Origin: Acidobacteriota bacterium
Lineage (GTDB): Bacteria; Acidobacteriota; Blastocatellia; Pyrinomonadales; Pyrinomonadaceae
Direction: 5' to 3'
Assembly (NCBI GenBank): GCA_019639235.1
Contig: JAHBSG010000013.1
Span: 42,943-106,942 of the forward strand
DNA length: 64,000 bases
Shown: piece by piece, positions 48,461 through 57,187 of the stretch
How the letters are laid out: each line of letters starts with the position of its first letter
How positions within the stretch are numbered: the stretch's first letter is position 1
Position numbers and translations under genes: made by a program
Notes under the pieces: model-generated
Told to the model about the DNA's origin: nothing
The model's input: the letters and a program-made list of their open reading frames with translations, nothing else
The model's database searches: none

Positions 48461-49747
48461 GTGAGCAACTTTCACAAACAAAGCATCTGGGCATTGGCGG
48501 TCGCGGTATTTTTGGCCATCGGGGCGTTCTTTATGGCGAACGTGCCGATGCCGCCATGGTCGAAGTACATCTCGCCAATTAACATCGTCCTGTTTGCACT
48601 CCCGAGCCTTTGGGCGGTGCGAAGGTGGCTCGGTTGGCGCGATGGGGCGATCTTTTTTGGCGTGCTTGGGCTTTACGCTCTCGCGATCGAGACCTCGGCG
48701 ATCATCACCGGCTTTCCATACGGGCACTTCGCTTACGCCGAGCACCTCGGCTATCGGCTTTTCGGCTATGCTCCTTGGACGGTGGCATTTGCGTGGACGC
48801 CGCTTGCACTCGGCGCTTATGCGATCGCGAGAAACATATCCGGTTCGCGAATTGCCCGGCTGATTCTTGTTCCGGTGCTGTTGACGCTCTTCGATGTGGT
48901 GCTCGACCCCGGCGCGGTATATCTGGGCTTTTGGAAGTATCCCGAGGGCGGTTGGTTTTATGGCGTGCCGTGGTCCAATTTTGCCGGATGGCTGCTTTCG
49001 GGATTTATCGGTGCCGTACTTATCGAGGTAATGGTCGCACGCTTCCGGCCGTTATTGCCGACGCCGGTCCAGCTTTCGATCAGTTCGATATTCACGGTCT
49101 TTTTTTGGGCGGTTTTCGCATTTTTCGCCTCGATGGAAGAACCCGCCTTGCTCGGAACACTTCTCGTTTTTGGGATGGTGGTGATCTATCGCCGGTTCCA
49201 TTACCGGTTTGACGACATGGTCGTCTTGGTCGATGAGGACAATAACCCGATAAGGACCGAGCAAAAGCTGATCGCTCATAATGGCTACACGCAACTCCAC
49301 CGAGCATTTTCGGTGTTTCTATTCAATTCAAAGGGCGAGTTGCTGCTCCAGCAGAGAGCTTTTGGGAAGAAAACCTGGCCGGGCATTTGGTCAAATTCTT
49401 GCTGCGGCCACGTAATGCTTCACGAGACGGTTGCGGCCGCGGCGAAGCGACGGGTGAAGTATGAACTCGGGCTTTCCGGTATCGATTTGAAACTCGCTTT
49501 GCCGGATTTCAGATACATCGCCGAGATGAACGGCATCGTCGAGAACGAGATCTGCCCGGTCTTCATTGGCTTTACGGACAAAGAGCCGCAGCCGAATCCG
49601 GAGGAAGTCGCGGCCGTCCGCTGGCAGCCGTGGGACGAGTTCCTGGCCGATGCCCGCCGGCCAGATACAGAGCTTTCGCCGTGGTGCATCCTAGAGGCCG
49701 AACAACTTGCCGAACTTCCGGAGCTTGAGGGAAAGTTGCACAGATGA
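48461..49747 (+). CDS. fusion of a CruF-like carotenoid hydratase with type I IPP isomerase
   Basis: 428 residues. The N-terminal 240 form a hydrophobic carotenoid biosynthesis domain (DUF422/CruF: IETSAIITGFPYGHFAYAEH, VPWSNFAGWLL, about seven helices), a 1',2'-hydratase of bisanhydrobacterioruberin in haloarchaea. From about 250 it is a Nudix-fold isopentenyl-diphosphate isomerase: His280 in LHRAF, Cys315 in NSCCGH with His317, and Glu361/Glu363 in VENEICPVF match the E. coli Idi residues. The IPP isomerase would supply DMAPP for the elongase. It diverges from UbiA with only 20 bases between start codons. Confidence 0.92.
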   Translation: MSNFHKQSIWALAVAVFLAIGAFFMANVPMPPWSKYISPINIVLFALPSLWAVRRWLGWRDGAIFFGVLGLYALAIETSAIITGFPYGHFAYAEHLGYRLFGYAPWTVAFAWTPLALGAYAIARNISGSRIARLILVPVLLTLFDVVLDPGAVYLGFWKYPEGGWFYGVPWSNFAGWLLSGFIGAVLIEVMVARFRPLLPTPVQLSISSIFTVFFWAVFAFFASMEEPALLGTLLVFGMVVIYRRFHYRFDDMVVLVDEDNNPIRTEQKLIAHNGYTQLHRAFSVFLFNSKGELLLQQRAFGKKTWPGIWSNSCCGHVMLHETVAAAAKRRVKYELGLSGIDLKLALPDFRYIAEMNGIVENEICPVFIGFTDKEPQPNPEEVAAVRWQPWDEFLADARRPDTELSPWCILEAEQLAELPELEGKLHR

Positions 49748-49789
49748 TGTGGTAATCTGAGTGCACTTTAACTTTCGAGGAAGATCAAA

Positions 49790-50866
49790 ATGAAAAGACT
49801 CATTGGCTACCTGTTCGTCGCAGTTCTCTTACTCAATCCAACCATACTTTTTGGCCAGAAATCAGCAGGAACCGAAGTAAAACAACTTCAGGGCCCGCAG
49901 AATCCGAGGCTCGGGTTCGTGATCCACGGCGGCGCAGGCGTTATCTCGCGAGGTTCGCTCTCGCCGGAACGCGAGAAAGAATATCGTGCGAAGCTTGAGG
50001 AAGCAGTTTTGGCCGGTTACAAGGCATTGCAGGCGGGAAGATCGAGCCTTGATGCGGTGGAGATCGCGATCCGGATACTCGAGGATTCGCCGCTATTCAA
50101 TGCGGGCAAAGGAGCGGTTTTTACGAATGAGGGTAAGAATGAACTCGATGCCTCGATAATGGACGGCAAGACGCTAGGCGCAGGTGCGGTCGCGGGCCTG
50201 ACGCGGGTCCGGAATCCGATCACGCTCGCCCGGGCGGTCATGGAGAAAAGCGAGCACGTGATGATGGTCGGGGCCGGTGCCGAAAAGTTTGCCGAGCAGC
50301 AGAAGATGGAACTGGTCGATCCGAAGTATTTCTGGACCGAATCGCGGTGGAACGCACTCCAAAAGATCCTGAAAGAAGAAAAGGAGAAAGAAGAGAAAAG
50401 CAAAGACCACGGCAAGCTGATCGAGGCCGAGAAGCCGGCGAACAAATTTGGGACGGTCGGAGCCGTTGCCCTCGATAAGGACGGTAACCTTGCGGCGGGA
50501 ACGTCGACCGGCGGGATGACCAACAAGCGCTTTGGCCGCGTAGGCGACGCACCGATCATTGGTGCAGGAACCTATGCGAACAACGCAACCTGTGCGGTCT
50601 CGGCGACAGGCTGGGGAGAGTTCTTCATTCGGCTCTCGGTCGCACGTGATATTTCTTCGCTTATGGAGTACCGTGCGATGACCGTTCAACAGGCGGCCGA
50701 CCTTGTGATCAAGACAAAGCTGCAGAAGCTCGGCGGCGACGGCGGCGTGATCGCGATCGATAAATTCGGCAATATCGGCGTCTCTTTCAATTCTGAAGGG
50801 ATGTATCGAGCGTATATCAACGCCGAAGGCAAGCCCGTCGTCGAGATCTACGGAGCCGAGAAGTGA
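49790..50866 (+). CDS. exported isoaspartyl peptidase / beta-aspartyl peptidase
   Basis: 358 residues. Unlike the cytosolic iaaA, it starts with a signal peptide (IGYLFVAVLLLNPTILFG) before GFVIHGGAGVI. The Ntn threonine is in KFGTVGAVAL, followed by GTSTGGMTNKRFGRVGD and GAGTYANN. The linker carries a Lys/Glu-rich segment but no dispersed repeat. Presumably periplasmic or secreted; the substrate may be isoaspartyl peptides from outside. Its stop codon lies in the first octamer of the repeat array that follows. Confidence 0.92.
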   Translation: MKRLIGYLFVAVLLLNPTILFGQKSAGTEVKQLQGPQNPRLGFVIHGGAGVISRGSLSPEREKEYRAKLEEAVLAGYKALQAGRSSLDAVEIAIRILEDSPLFNAGKGAVFTNEGKNELDASIMDGKTLGAGAVAGLTRVRNPITLARAVMEKSEHVMMVGAGAEKFAEQQKMELVDPKYFWTESRWNALQKILKEEKEKEEKSKDHGKLIEAEKPANKFGTVGAVALDKDGNLAAGTSTGGMTNKRFGRVGDAPIIGAGTYANNATCAVSATGWGEFFIRLSVARDISSLMEYRAMTVQQAADLVIKTKLQKLGGDGGVIAIDKFGNIGVSFNSEGMYRAYINAEGKPVVEIYGAEK

Positions 50867-50902
50867 AAAAGTGAAAAGGTGAAAAGGTGAAAAGGTGAAA
50901 AT
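50863..50902 (+). repeat. left octamer array (GTGAAAAG)n
   Basis: Five octamers: GTGAAAAA, three GTGAAAAG, GTGAAAAT. The first overlaps the stop codon of the isoaspartyl peptidase gene. Confidence 0.85.
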
Positions 50903-50993
50903 GCGTTGTAAGTTTCAACGTTAGCGAAGGCGGAACCAACCAAGTGTTGATTTAGCCCAAAACGGGTCAAAACGGGGCTTGCATAAAGTCAAA

Positions 50994-51377
50994 ATGGATT
51001 CGAAGAAGAGAATCGAGACATTTGAAGACCTGATCATCTGGCAGAAGGCGGTCGAATTGGCAAAAGAGGTCTATTTGATAACCGAACGCGAAAAGCTGCG
51101 GACAGATTTTGGTCTGAAATCGCAAATGCGAAATTCGGCCGTTTCGATATCGAGCAACATCGCAGAAGGATTTGAGCGGCGGACGAGGAAGGAATACTTA
51201 AACTTTCTAAACATTGCCAAGGCATCTGCGGGAGAGCTGAGGAGTCAGCTTTATATAGCTCGCGAGGTAGGATATTTGAATGCCGACGAACATGCTGAAC
51301 TCAGGGAAAAGGCGAAGTTTTTGAGCGGTTCGATATGGAATCACATGAAGGCGATCGCCCGTGCCTCTGAGGCCTGA
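50994..51377 (+). CDS. four helix bundle protein (S23 / 23S rRNA intervening-sequence family)
   Basis: 127 residues from ATG 50994 (a TTG at 50979 is possible). ETFEDLIIWQKAVELAKEVY opens the family, QMRNSAVSISSNIAEGFER is the signature and EYLNFLNIAKASAGELRSQL the third helix. Such proteins are encoded in rRNA intervening sequences and are homologous to Avd of diversity-generating retroelements, but neither is here. Their function is unknown. It is alone between inverted octamer arrays. Confidence 0.9.
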   Translation: MDSKKRIETFEDLIIWQKAVELAKEVYLITEREKLRTDFGLKSQMRNSAVSISSNIAEGFERRTRKEYLNFLNIAKASAGELRSQLYIAREVGYLNADEHAELREKAKFLSGSIWNHMKAIARASEA

Positions 51378-51413
51378 ATAACGAACCAGAACCTAATCAC
51401 TTTCGGTTCCATA

Positions 51414-51436
51414 CTTTTTCACTTTTTCACTTTCAC
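51414..51436 (-). repeat. right octamer array, inverted
   Basis: CTTTTTCACTTTTTCAC plus TTTCAC: about two and a half units of GTGAAAAA in reverse, the partner of the array at 50863-50902. Confidence 0.8.
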
Positions 51437-51451
51437 ACGCTTAAACATTTT

Positions 51452-52729
51452 ATGCGAAGCGCGGAGATCATAGCCGTTGGGTCGGAGCTTCTGACGCCTG
51501 AGAAAACGGACACCAACAGCCTTTGGCTGACGGAAAAACTAGGCGAGATCGGTATCAGCGTGATGCTGAAAACGATCGTCGGCGACGATGAACCGCGCCT
51601 CAAAGAGGCGATCCAGGACGCCCTGAAGCGTTCGGATGTAGTGATCACGACCGGCGGGCTCGGGCCGACCGAGGACGACATCACCCGTCAGGTCACCGCA
51701 AAAGCACTCGGCCGCGAGCTTGTTCACCGGCCGGAGCTTGAGGAGGAGCTCCGTGAGCGGTTCCGGCGGTTTGGACGCGAGATGCCGGAGATAAATGTCC
51801 GGCAGGCTTATGTGATTGAAGGTGCAGAGCCACTTGCGAACCCGAACGGGTCGGCTCCGGGGCTTTTTGTTGAGGACGCGGGCCGTACGCTCGTCGTGCT
51901 TCCCGGGCCGCCTCGGGAACTCAAGCCGATGTTTGAGACGCACGTCCGGCCGAGGCTTGAAAGGCTCGGCGACGGAATGATCGTGCGGCGGCGGGTGCTG
52001 ATGGTCGCAGGACTGGGCGAATCTGCGGTGGATGAAAAGATCGCTCCGATCTATCAGAAGTACGAAAATGTGCGGACGGCCTTGCTCTTTACAAAGACCG
52101 AGGTGCAGGTTCATTTCTATGCTCGTGCCGAGGATGTCGAATCTGCGGAAGAGGTGCTGAACGAACTCGTGGAAAGAAGCGTTGCCGAGCTCGGAGATGC
52201 GGTGTTCTCGACGGACGGCGAGGCGATGGAAGAGGTCGTCGGCCGGATGCTGCGGGAGCGTAATGAGACGCTGGCACTTGCCGAGAGCTGCACCGGCGGG
52301 TTGATCGGCCGCCGCGTAACGGAGGTCGCCGGTTCTTCGGATTATTTTCTCGAAGGGGCGATCACATATTCGAACGCTGCGAAGACGCGGGTGCTTGGTG
52401 TCCCGGCTGAAACGATCGAGGCCCACGGTGCGGTAAGCGCGGAAACGGCGGAAGCGATGGCGGCGGGAATGCGTGAGCGGTCGGGGGCGGATCACGCGGT
52501 TTCTGTCACCGGGATAGCCGGGCCCGGCGGCGGTACGGAAGAAAAGCCGGTCGGGACGGTGTTTATCGGAATCGCAAATGCGGGCGGCGTGCGCTCGGTA
52601 AGAATTGTCCTTCCGGGCGACAGGTATATCATTCGCTGGCGTGCAAGCCAGGCAGCACTTGACGTGCTTCGGCGGTCACTTCTGCGAGCAGACAGGGCCT
52701 CGGGAGGTCGCGATTACAGCCTTACTTAG
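51452..52729 (+). CDS. cinA: CinA-type competence/damage protein, nicotinamide-nucleotide amidohydrolase
   Basis: 425 residues. N-terminal MoCF-like domain (AEIIAVGSELLTPEKTDTNS, TTGGLGPTEDDITRQ) and C-terminal PncC amidase domain (LALAESCTGGLIGRRVTEV, TGIAGPGGGTEEKPVGTV). Recycles NMN to NaMN; the N-terminal half has pyrophosphatase activity in related proteins. Its end is close to the next gene. Confidence 0.94.
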   Translation: MRSAEIIAVGSELLTPEKTDTNSLWLTEKLGEIGISVMLKTIVGDDEPRLKEAIQDALKRSDVVITTGGLGPTEDDITRQVTAKALGRELVHRPELEEELRERFRRFGREMPEINVRQAYVIEGAEPLANPNGSAPGLFVEDAGRTLVVLPGPPRELKPMFETHVRPRLERLGDGMIVRRRVLMVAGLGESAVDEKIAPIYQKYENVRTALLFTKTEVQVHFYARAEDVESAEEVLNELVERSVAELGDAVFSTDGEAMEEVVGRMLRERNETLALAESCTGGLIGRRVTEVAGSSDYFLEGAITYSNAAKTRVLGVPAETIEAHGAVSAETAEAMAAGMRERSGADHAVSVTGIAGPGGGTEEKPVGTVFIGIANAGGVRSVRIVLPGDRYIIRWRASQAALDVLRRSLLRADRASGGRDYSLT

Positions 52730-52772
52730 TCGAATAAAGAAGGTTCTCAAGGAATTGGGGCATCTGACGCCG

Positions 52773-53459
52773 ATGGCATTCGTCGCGGCGTTTCTGCCTG
52801 TGCTAGGAAGCACACTCCTTATCGCGTTCCTTGTGCCCGTCGGTAACTGGCTTAAGGCAGAGTCGATCGGCGGAATGGCCCTTTACTTCCTGGGTGTGGT
52901 GGCCTTTTGCGGGCTTTCGCTTCTTCCGACCAATGTCATCGGGATCGTCGGCGGGTTCGCATTTGGTTTTCTCCCGGGAATCACGGTGTTGATCTGCGGA
53001 ATTCTCGGAGCCGCGTTCTTGTCGTTTCTTGTTTACCGAAGGATCGGGTCGCGTCGTTTTGCGGATATCATTGAAAAGCACCCGCGTTCCGCCGCCGTAT
53101 ATCACGCGTTGCTCCGCGAAAGCCCGGCTCGCACGCTCTCGATCATTTTCCTGCTGAGGCTTTCCGTGGTAATGCCTTTCTCGCTCACGAATTTCTTGAT
53201 GGCTTCGGCGCGAGTTCCGGTGTATGCGTATCTGATCGGTACCTTTTTTGGAATGCTTCCGCGGTCGGCGGCGGTTGTTTTTGTCGGGTCCGGCCTTTCC
53301 GAACTCGACCTTCAGGACCGCGGCGATGTTCTTTTCCTCGCCTTTGGGATCGCCGCGACGATAGCGGCGATGATCGTCATAACGGTCATCAGCCGCCGTG
53401 CTCTTGATAACCTGACCGCCGAGCGGTCGGCCGCCGGTGCCGACATTCAGACCACTTAA
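52773..53459 (+). CDS. TVP38/TMEM64 (DedA-like) membrane protein
   Basis: 228 residues from ATG 52773; the frame is open upstream over the cinA end, without a clear start. About five membrane helices, with the SNARE-assoc core LPTNVIGIVGGFAFGFLPG, FLLRLSVVMPFSLTNFLMA and GTFFGMLPRSAAVVFVG. The family is linked to lipid scrambling or transport across membranes; the role here is not known. The start is uncertain by up to 50 residues. Confidence 0.82.
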   Translation: MAFVAAFLPVLGSTLLIAFLVPVGNWLKAESIGGMALYFLGVVAFCGLSLLPTNVIGIVGGFAFGFLPGITVLICGILGAAFLSFLVYRRIGSRRFADIIEKHPRSAAVYHALLRESPARTLSIIFLLRLSVVMPFSLTNFLMASARVPVYAYLIGTFFGMLPRSAAVVFVGSGLSELDLQDRGDVLFLAFGIAATIAAMIVITVISRRALDNLTAERSAAGADIQTT

Positions 53460-53598
53460 CTCTTGCATTTTCGGGCATTAAAGCAGAAAATCTCGGGAAG
53501 GCCATTTCACAGGCCGTACCCGAAAATGGAACTTTTTCCGTTCGCTTTCGTGTAAACAGGACGGCCGCACTTTCGGCGGCCTGTTCGAGGAACAAAAG

Positions 53599-56100
53599 AT
53601 GAGAAGAATCAGTGCTTTAGCTCGCCTCCGTGCACCTATTACATTACTGCTGCTGCTTGCCTTGCTTGCACCTGTTCCGGCTCTTGCCTCAGGAAACGGG
53701 AAGAAGAAATTCAAGGAAGGCATGAGGCACGAGGTGGCCGAGGAATGGGACAAGGCGGCGGAAGCGTTCGCTTTGGCCGTTGCCGATAGCCCGAAGAACC
53801 CCGAGTATCGCCTTCATCTTGTGCGAGCGCTGTTTAACGCCTCGCAGATGTATATGAAACGCGGCCGTCTTTTGGCAGAGCAAAAGGATTACGAAGGGGC
53901 GTATATAGCGTTTCGAAAGGCGTACGGGTTCGACCCGGTGAATGAGCTTGCGCGTTCCGAAATGGCACGGATGGTCAGGCTTCAGGAGGAAGCCATGGGC
54001 GGGCCGAAGAAGCCGGCCGAAGGCGATGTGAGGCTGGTTCAGACGGGCGGCGACCCGACAATGCCGCAAGGGTTCCAGTTGCCGCAGCAGATGGAGAAGC
54101 TGCGTGACCTGCCTTTCCCGAGCGGCGTTAATCTTCAGTTCATCATTCGCGAACTAGCGAAGGACCTCGACCTCAACGTGCTTTTCGATACCGGATCGCA
54201 ACAGCTTGCGACGCGGACGGTTCGCATCGAACTCAAGAACGTGACCGCTGCTCGTGCTCTTGACTACATCTTTTTGCAGGAGAATCTTTTCTTTCAGAAG
54301 GTCGGGCCGCGGACGATCCTTGTTGCGGACAACGCTCGGCGTGCATTGCTCCAGCAGCTTGTCTTAAGAACATTTTTCCTTGCGAATGCGAGCCCGAAAG
54401 ATATCAAGGCTGTTATCCAGACCGCGATCCCGGCCCAGCAGGGCCGCACGCAGACCATCGTCCTCGAGGATGCGGCGACGAATAGTGTTACAGTCCGAGA
54501 TACGGCCGAGAACGTCGCGCTGATCGGAAAGCTGATCCAGTCGCTCGATAAAGACCGTGCCGAGGTCGTCATGGACGTGGCGATCTACGAGGTCAACAAG
54601 AATGACCTTCTTCAGTTCGGTAACCAGATCGGCACGGCGGGCGACAATGCGACCCTGCTGAACCTAGGAGGTATTGGCTTACCATTCGCCCGAACCGGAA
54701 CGACGGGGAACATCACGAATGGAATGAGGTTTCCGAACATTGGATCGGCAAGCCTTGCGATCGGCCTTCCGGTAAGTACGATCGCCGCACTGCAAACGAA
54801 AACTAATACGAAACTGCTTGCTTCGACCCAGATACACGCGTTCAACAACGAGGATTCCTCGGCCCGGATCGGACAGCGGGTGCCGGTACGTACGGCCTCT
54901 TTTGCTCCGATACAGAGCACAGGCGGCCAGAATCCGAACAACAACTTTGTCGGCGACGTGATCAACTATGAGCAGGTGGGTTTGACACTGAAATTCAAGC
55001 CGATCGTTTTCCCGAATCAGGACGTTCAGGTCGCGATGGAGATCGAGTCCAAGGACGTTGCCGGCGGCACGTTCGATAATCCGGTCTTTACCGAGCGGAC
55101 GATCAAGGGAACTGCCCGCGTGCAGAACAACAAGACCTTGCTGCTGGCGAGCGTTGCGCAGGGTGTGGAGTCGCGTGGGCGTTCGGGCTTGCCGCTCGTC
55201 GGGCTGATCCCGATCCTCGGACGGCTTTTCACCGCACCGACCAAAGAGAACCGGCAAGTGGATATCGTTATCGCGGTCACGCCGCGTGTTATTCGTGCTC
55301 CTGCCATCGTTCCGGACGACGAGGTCGAACGGCCCACGGGAAGTGTTGCGACGCCGACGGGCGGCTCGCTCGAGGCGATGCTAATTCAGGAAGAGCGCGA
55401 CGAATATCTCGCGTCCGTTCGGCGGCTGCCGAAGAACTCTGATGTACAGCTTGCGGATCAGGCTGTGACCGATTCTCCGAACTATGTTCGCTCGGCATTG
55501 CCCGAACCGGCTGGGGAAAAGGCTTCGACGGCCGTTGTCGTTGACACCCCGCGGACCGAAGCAACGCCTACGTCCGAAGTTCCGGCATTGCGGCGGATCG
55601 ACACAAATCCGGCGGAATTGAACCTTCGTCAAACAGCGAATACCTTTGCTCCGACAACCGAAGCAAAGGCCGTCACGCAAAATGAGCCAAGTAAGTCCGC
55701 GATGGGAGAACGTGACGCACGGATCACCTTTGGAGCAGACGTCCCGAGCCTCGAGATGGGCAAGATCTACCGGATCCCGGTGATGATCGAGGCGGCCGGT
55801 TCGTTCAATTCGGCGGTCCTTGGGCTTTCATTTGACGAACAGCGGATCGCGGTCCGTTCGGTCATCTTTGGTGAGGTCTTTGGGCCGCGGTCGGCAACGC
55901 CGGCGGCTCCGTTCCTTAACCAGAACGGCAAGCTTTACGTCTCGCTTCGCGGTGACTCGGGCGAACTATTCCGTTCGAGCGGGACGCTTGCGATCATCGA
56001 GATCGAGGCCCTTCAGGACGGCCCGGCATTGATGAGCTTTGAGCGGGATGTGATGAACGTGATCGCGGCCGACGGCCGAAGCCTTTCGATCATCAAATAG
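53599..56100 (+). CDS. secretin (GspD/PilQ type) with TPR N-terminus and C-terminal cohesin domain
   Basis: 833 residues. Signal peptide (LLLLLALLAPVPALA), TPR-like repeats at about 35-120, secretin N domains (FPSGVNLQFIIRELAKDLDL... AEVVMDVAIYEV), the secretin core (GLTLKFKPIVFPNQDVQVAM, LPLVGLIPILGRLFTAP, IVIAVTPRVIR), a variable linker at about 575-700, and a cohesin-like beta domain at about 710-833 (ITFGADVPSLEMGK... AILEIEALQ-type). Forms an outer-membrane pore for pilin or protein export. Two pseudopilin genes follow at once. Confidence 0.88.
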   Translation: MRRISALARLRAPITLLLLLALLAPVPALASGNGKKKFKEGMRHEVAEEWDKAAEAFALAVADSPKNPEYRLHLVRALFNASQMYMKRGRLLAEQKDYEGAYIAFRKAYGFDPVNELARSEMARMVRLQEEAMGGPKKPAEGDVRLVQTGGDPTMPQGFQLPQQMEKLRDLPFPSGVNLQFIIRELAKDLDLNVLFDTGSQQLATRTVRIELKNVTAARALDYIFLQENLFFQKVGPRTILVADNARRALLQQLVLRTFFLANASPKDIKAVIQTAIPAQQGRTQTIVLEDAATNSVTVRDTAENVALIGKLIQSLDKDRAEVVMDVAIYEVNKNDLLQFGNQIGTAGDNATLLNLGGIGLPFARTGTTGNITNGMRFPNIGSASLAIGLPVSTIAALQTKTNTKLLASTQIHAFNNEDSSARIGQRVPVRTASFAPIQSTGGQNPNNNFVGDVINYEQVGLTLKFKPIVFPNQDVQVAMEIESKDVAGGTFDNPVFTERTIKGTARVQNNKTLLLASVAQGVESRGRSGLPLVGLIPILGRLFTAPTKENRQVDIVIAVTPRVIRAPAIVPDDEVERPTGSVATPTGGSLEAMLIQEERDEYLASVRRLPKNSDVQLADQAVTDSPNYVRSALPEPAGEKASTAVVVDTPRTEATPTSEVPALRRIDTNPAELNLRQTANTFAPTTEAKAVTQNEPSKSAMGERDARITFGADVPSLEMGKIYRIPVMIEAAGSFNSAVLGLSFDEQRIAVRSVIFGEVFGPRSATPAAPFLNQNGKLYVSLRGDSGELFRSSGTLAIIEIEALQDGPALMSFERDVMNVIAADGRSLSIIK

Positions 56101-56103
56101 AAG

Positions 56104-56760
56104 ATGCGCACGCGTTTCACCAATTCAAGAGGGCCGGAGGGCGGTTACACGCTCTTCGAATTGATCGTCACACTCACGGTCCTCGCCGTTCTTGTAATGG
56201 GAACGGTGCCGCTGGCTCAAAACGCTTATAAGCGGCAGAAGGAAGTGCGGTTGCGGGAAACGCTGCGGATGATCCGCTCGGCGATCGATGAGTTCAGACG
56301 GGACTCTGTTGGGGCTTGCCCTCAGGGTGCGATCACTACGGGAAACCCAACCCGCGGGCCGCAAGCCGGTGCCCAAGTGCCGACCGACCCGCGAAGCCGC
56401 GTAGTGATAGACGATTGTACGATCTTTGATTCAGAGAACCTCGACCGATACCCGCCGAGTCTTGAGGTGCTTGTTGACGGTGTTCGCGTCAAGCAGCGGG
56501 GCATCAGCCTAACGGGCGGCGGCGGACTCGGCGGTAGCACGCGGCAGGCAACGGAGATCAACAGCAGCGAGACGGAAGAAGTGATCAAGGTCTATATGCG
56601 GGAACTTCCGATCGACCCGATGACGGGCCAGAAGGATTGGAAGCTGAGGTCGTCGTATCAGCCGCCGGGCGACGATTCGTGGGACTCGGTCAATGTGTTC
56701 GATGTGCGGTCGGCCTCAAATGAGACCTCGCTTGCCGGAGATAAATATAGTGACTGGTAA
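56104..56760 (+). CDS. type II secretion/type IV pilus pseudopilin
   Basis: 218 residues. The prepilin peptidase site is EGG-YTLFELIVTLTVLAVLV, with Glu5 after the cleavage site, then a single helix. The soluble part has DEFRRDSVGACPQGA and a pair of cysteines (about 78 and 102). It follows the secretin by 3 bases and is coupled to the next pilin. Minor pseudopilin function likely. Confidence 0.87.
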   Translation: MRTRFTNSRGPEGGYTLFELIVTLTVLAVLVMGTVPLAQNAYKRQKEVRLRETLRMIRSAIDEFRRDSVGACPQGAITTGNPTRGPQAGAQVPTDPRSRVVIDDCTIFDSENLDRYPPSLEVLVDGVRVKQRGISLTGGGGLGGSTRQATEINSSETEEVIKVYMRELPIDPMTGQKDWKLRSSYQPPGDDSWDSVNVFDVRSASNETSLAGDKYSDW

Positions 56761-57163
56761 GTTACAGCAAATGGCCTGGTTGCGGCGGCAGGGCGGCTTT
56801 TCGCTGCTCGAGCTGATGATCGCGATGTTCATCCTGATCATTCTGCTTTCGGTGGCGATCCCGACCTATCAGCGGAGCGTTCAGCAGGCTCGCGAGACCG
56901 TGCTGAAAGAGAACCTTTGGCAGATGCGGCGAGCGATCGATCAATTTGGTGCGGACAAGGGCCGGCTTCCGGCATCTATCGATGAACTTGTCGAGCTGAA
57001 CTACCTTCGTGAAGTGCCATACGATCCGATCACCGAAACGCAGGAGTGGGACGAGGTGGCCGGCGATGATCCGCTCAAGGGCGACGGAGCTCAAGGGCTC
57101 AAGGACGTCAAAAGCCGGGCCGATGGCCGGGATGCAGACGGCAAGGCATATCGGGAATATTGA
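56750..57163 (+). CDS. type II secretion/type IV pilus pseudopilin
   Basis: 137 residues from GTG 56750 (GGAG 9 bases upstream; overlaps the previous gene by 11 bases), or from ATG 56771. Cleavage site RQGG-FSLLELMIAMFILIILLS with Glu5, then a GspG-like soluble part (LWQMRRAIDQFGADKGRLP, LVELNYLREVPYDPIT). Together with the preceding genes it forms a secretin-pseudopilin set. Confidence 0.87.
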   Translation: MTGKLQQMAWLRRQGGFSLLELMIAMFILIILLSVAIPTYQRSVQQARETVLKENLWQMRRAIDQFGADKGRLPASIDELVELNYLREVPYDPITETQEWDEVAGDDPLKGDGAQGLKDVKSRADGRDADGKAYREY

Positions 57164-57187
57164 TCGCGTGGCGGAATTAGCTTAAGG

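Larger units (their letters stand above)
50863..51436. mobile_element. putative small element: four-helix-bundle gene between inverted octamer arrays
   Basis: Octamers of the GTGAAAAG type run rightward at 50863-50902 and in reverse (CTTTTTCAC) at 51414-51436, enclosing one gene. The build is that of the GxxExxY block, with a different repeat sequence. The left array starts inside the stop codon of the preceding gene and the right ends 15 bases before cinA. Mobility is inferred. Confidence 0.55.

Noticed and set aside
50863..50902. CRISPR array
   Set aside because: Octamers are head to tail with no spacers, and no cas gene is present. Same for 38871-38941 and 906-933.
50994..51377. Diversity-generating retroelement (S23 protein as Avd)
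   Set aside because: No reverse transcriptase, template repeat or variable repeat nearby; the gene stands alone between octamer arrays.
50994..51377. rRNA intervening sequence
   Set aside because: No 23S rRNA in the window; neighbours are a peptidase gene and cinA.
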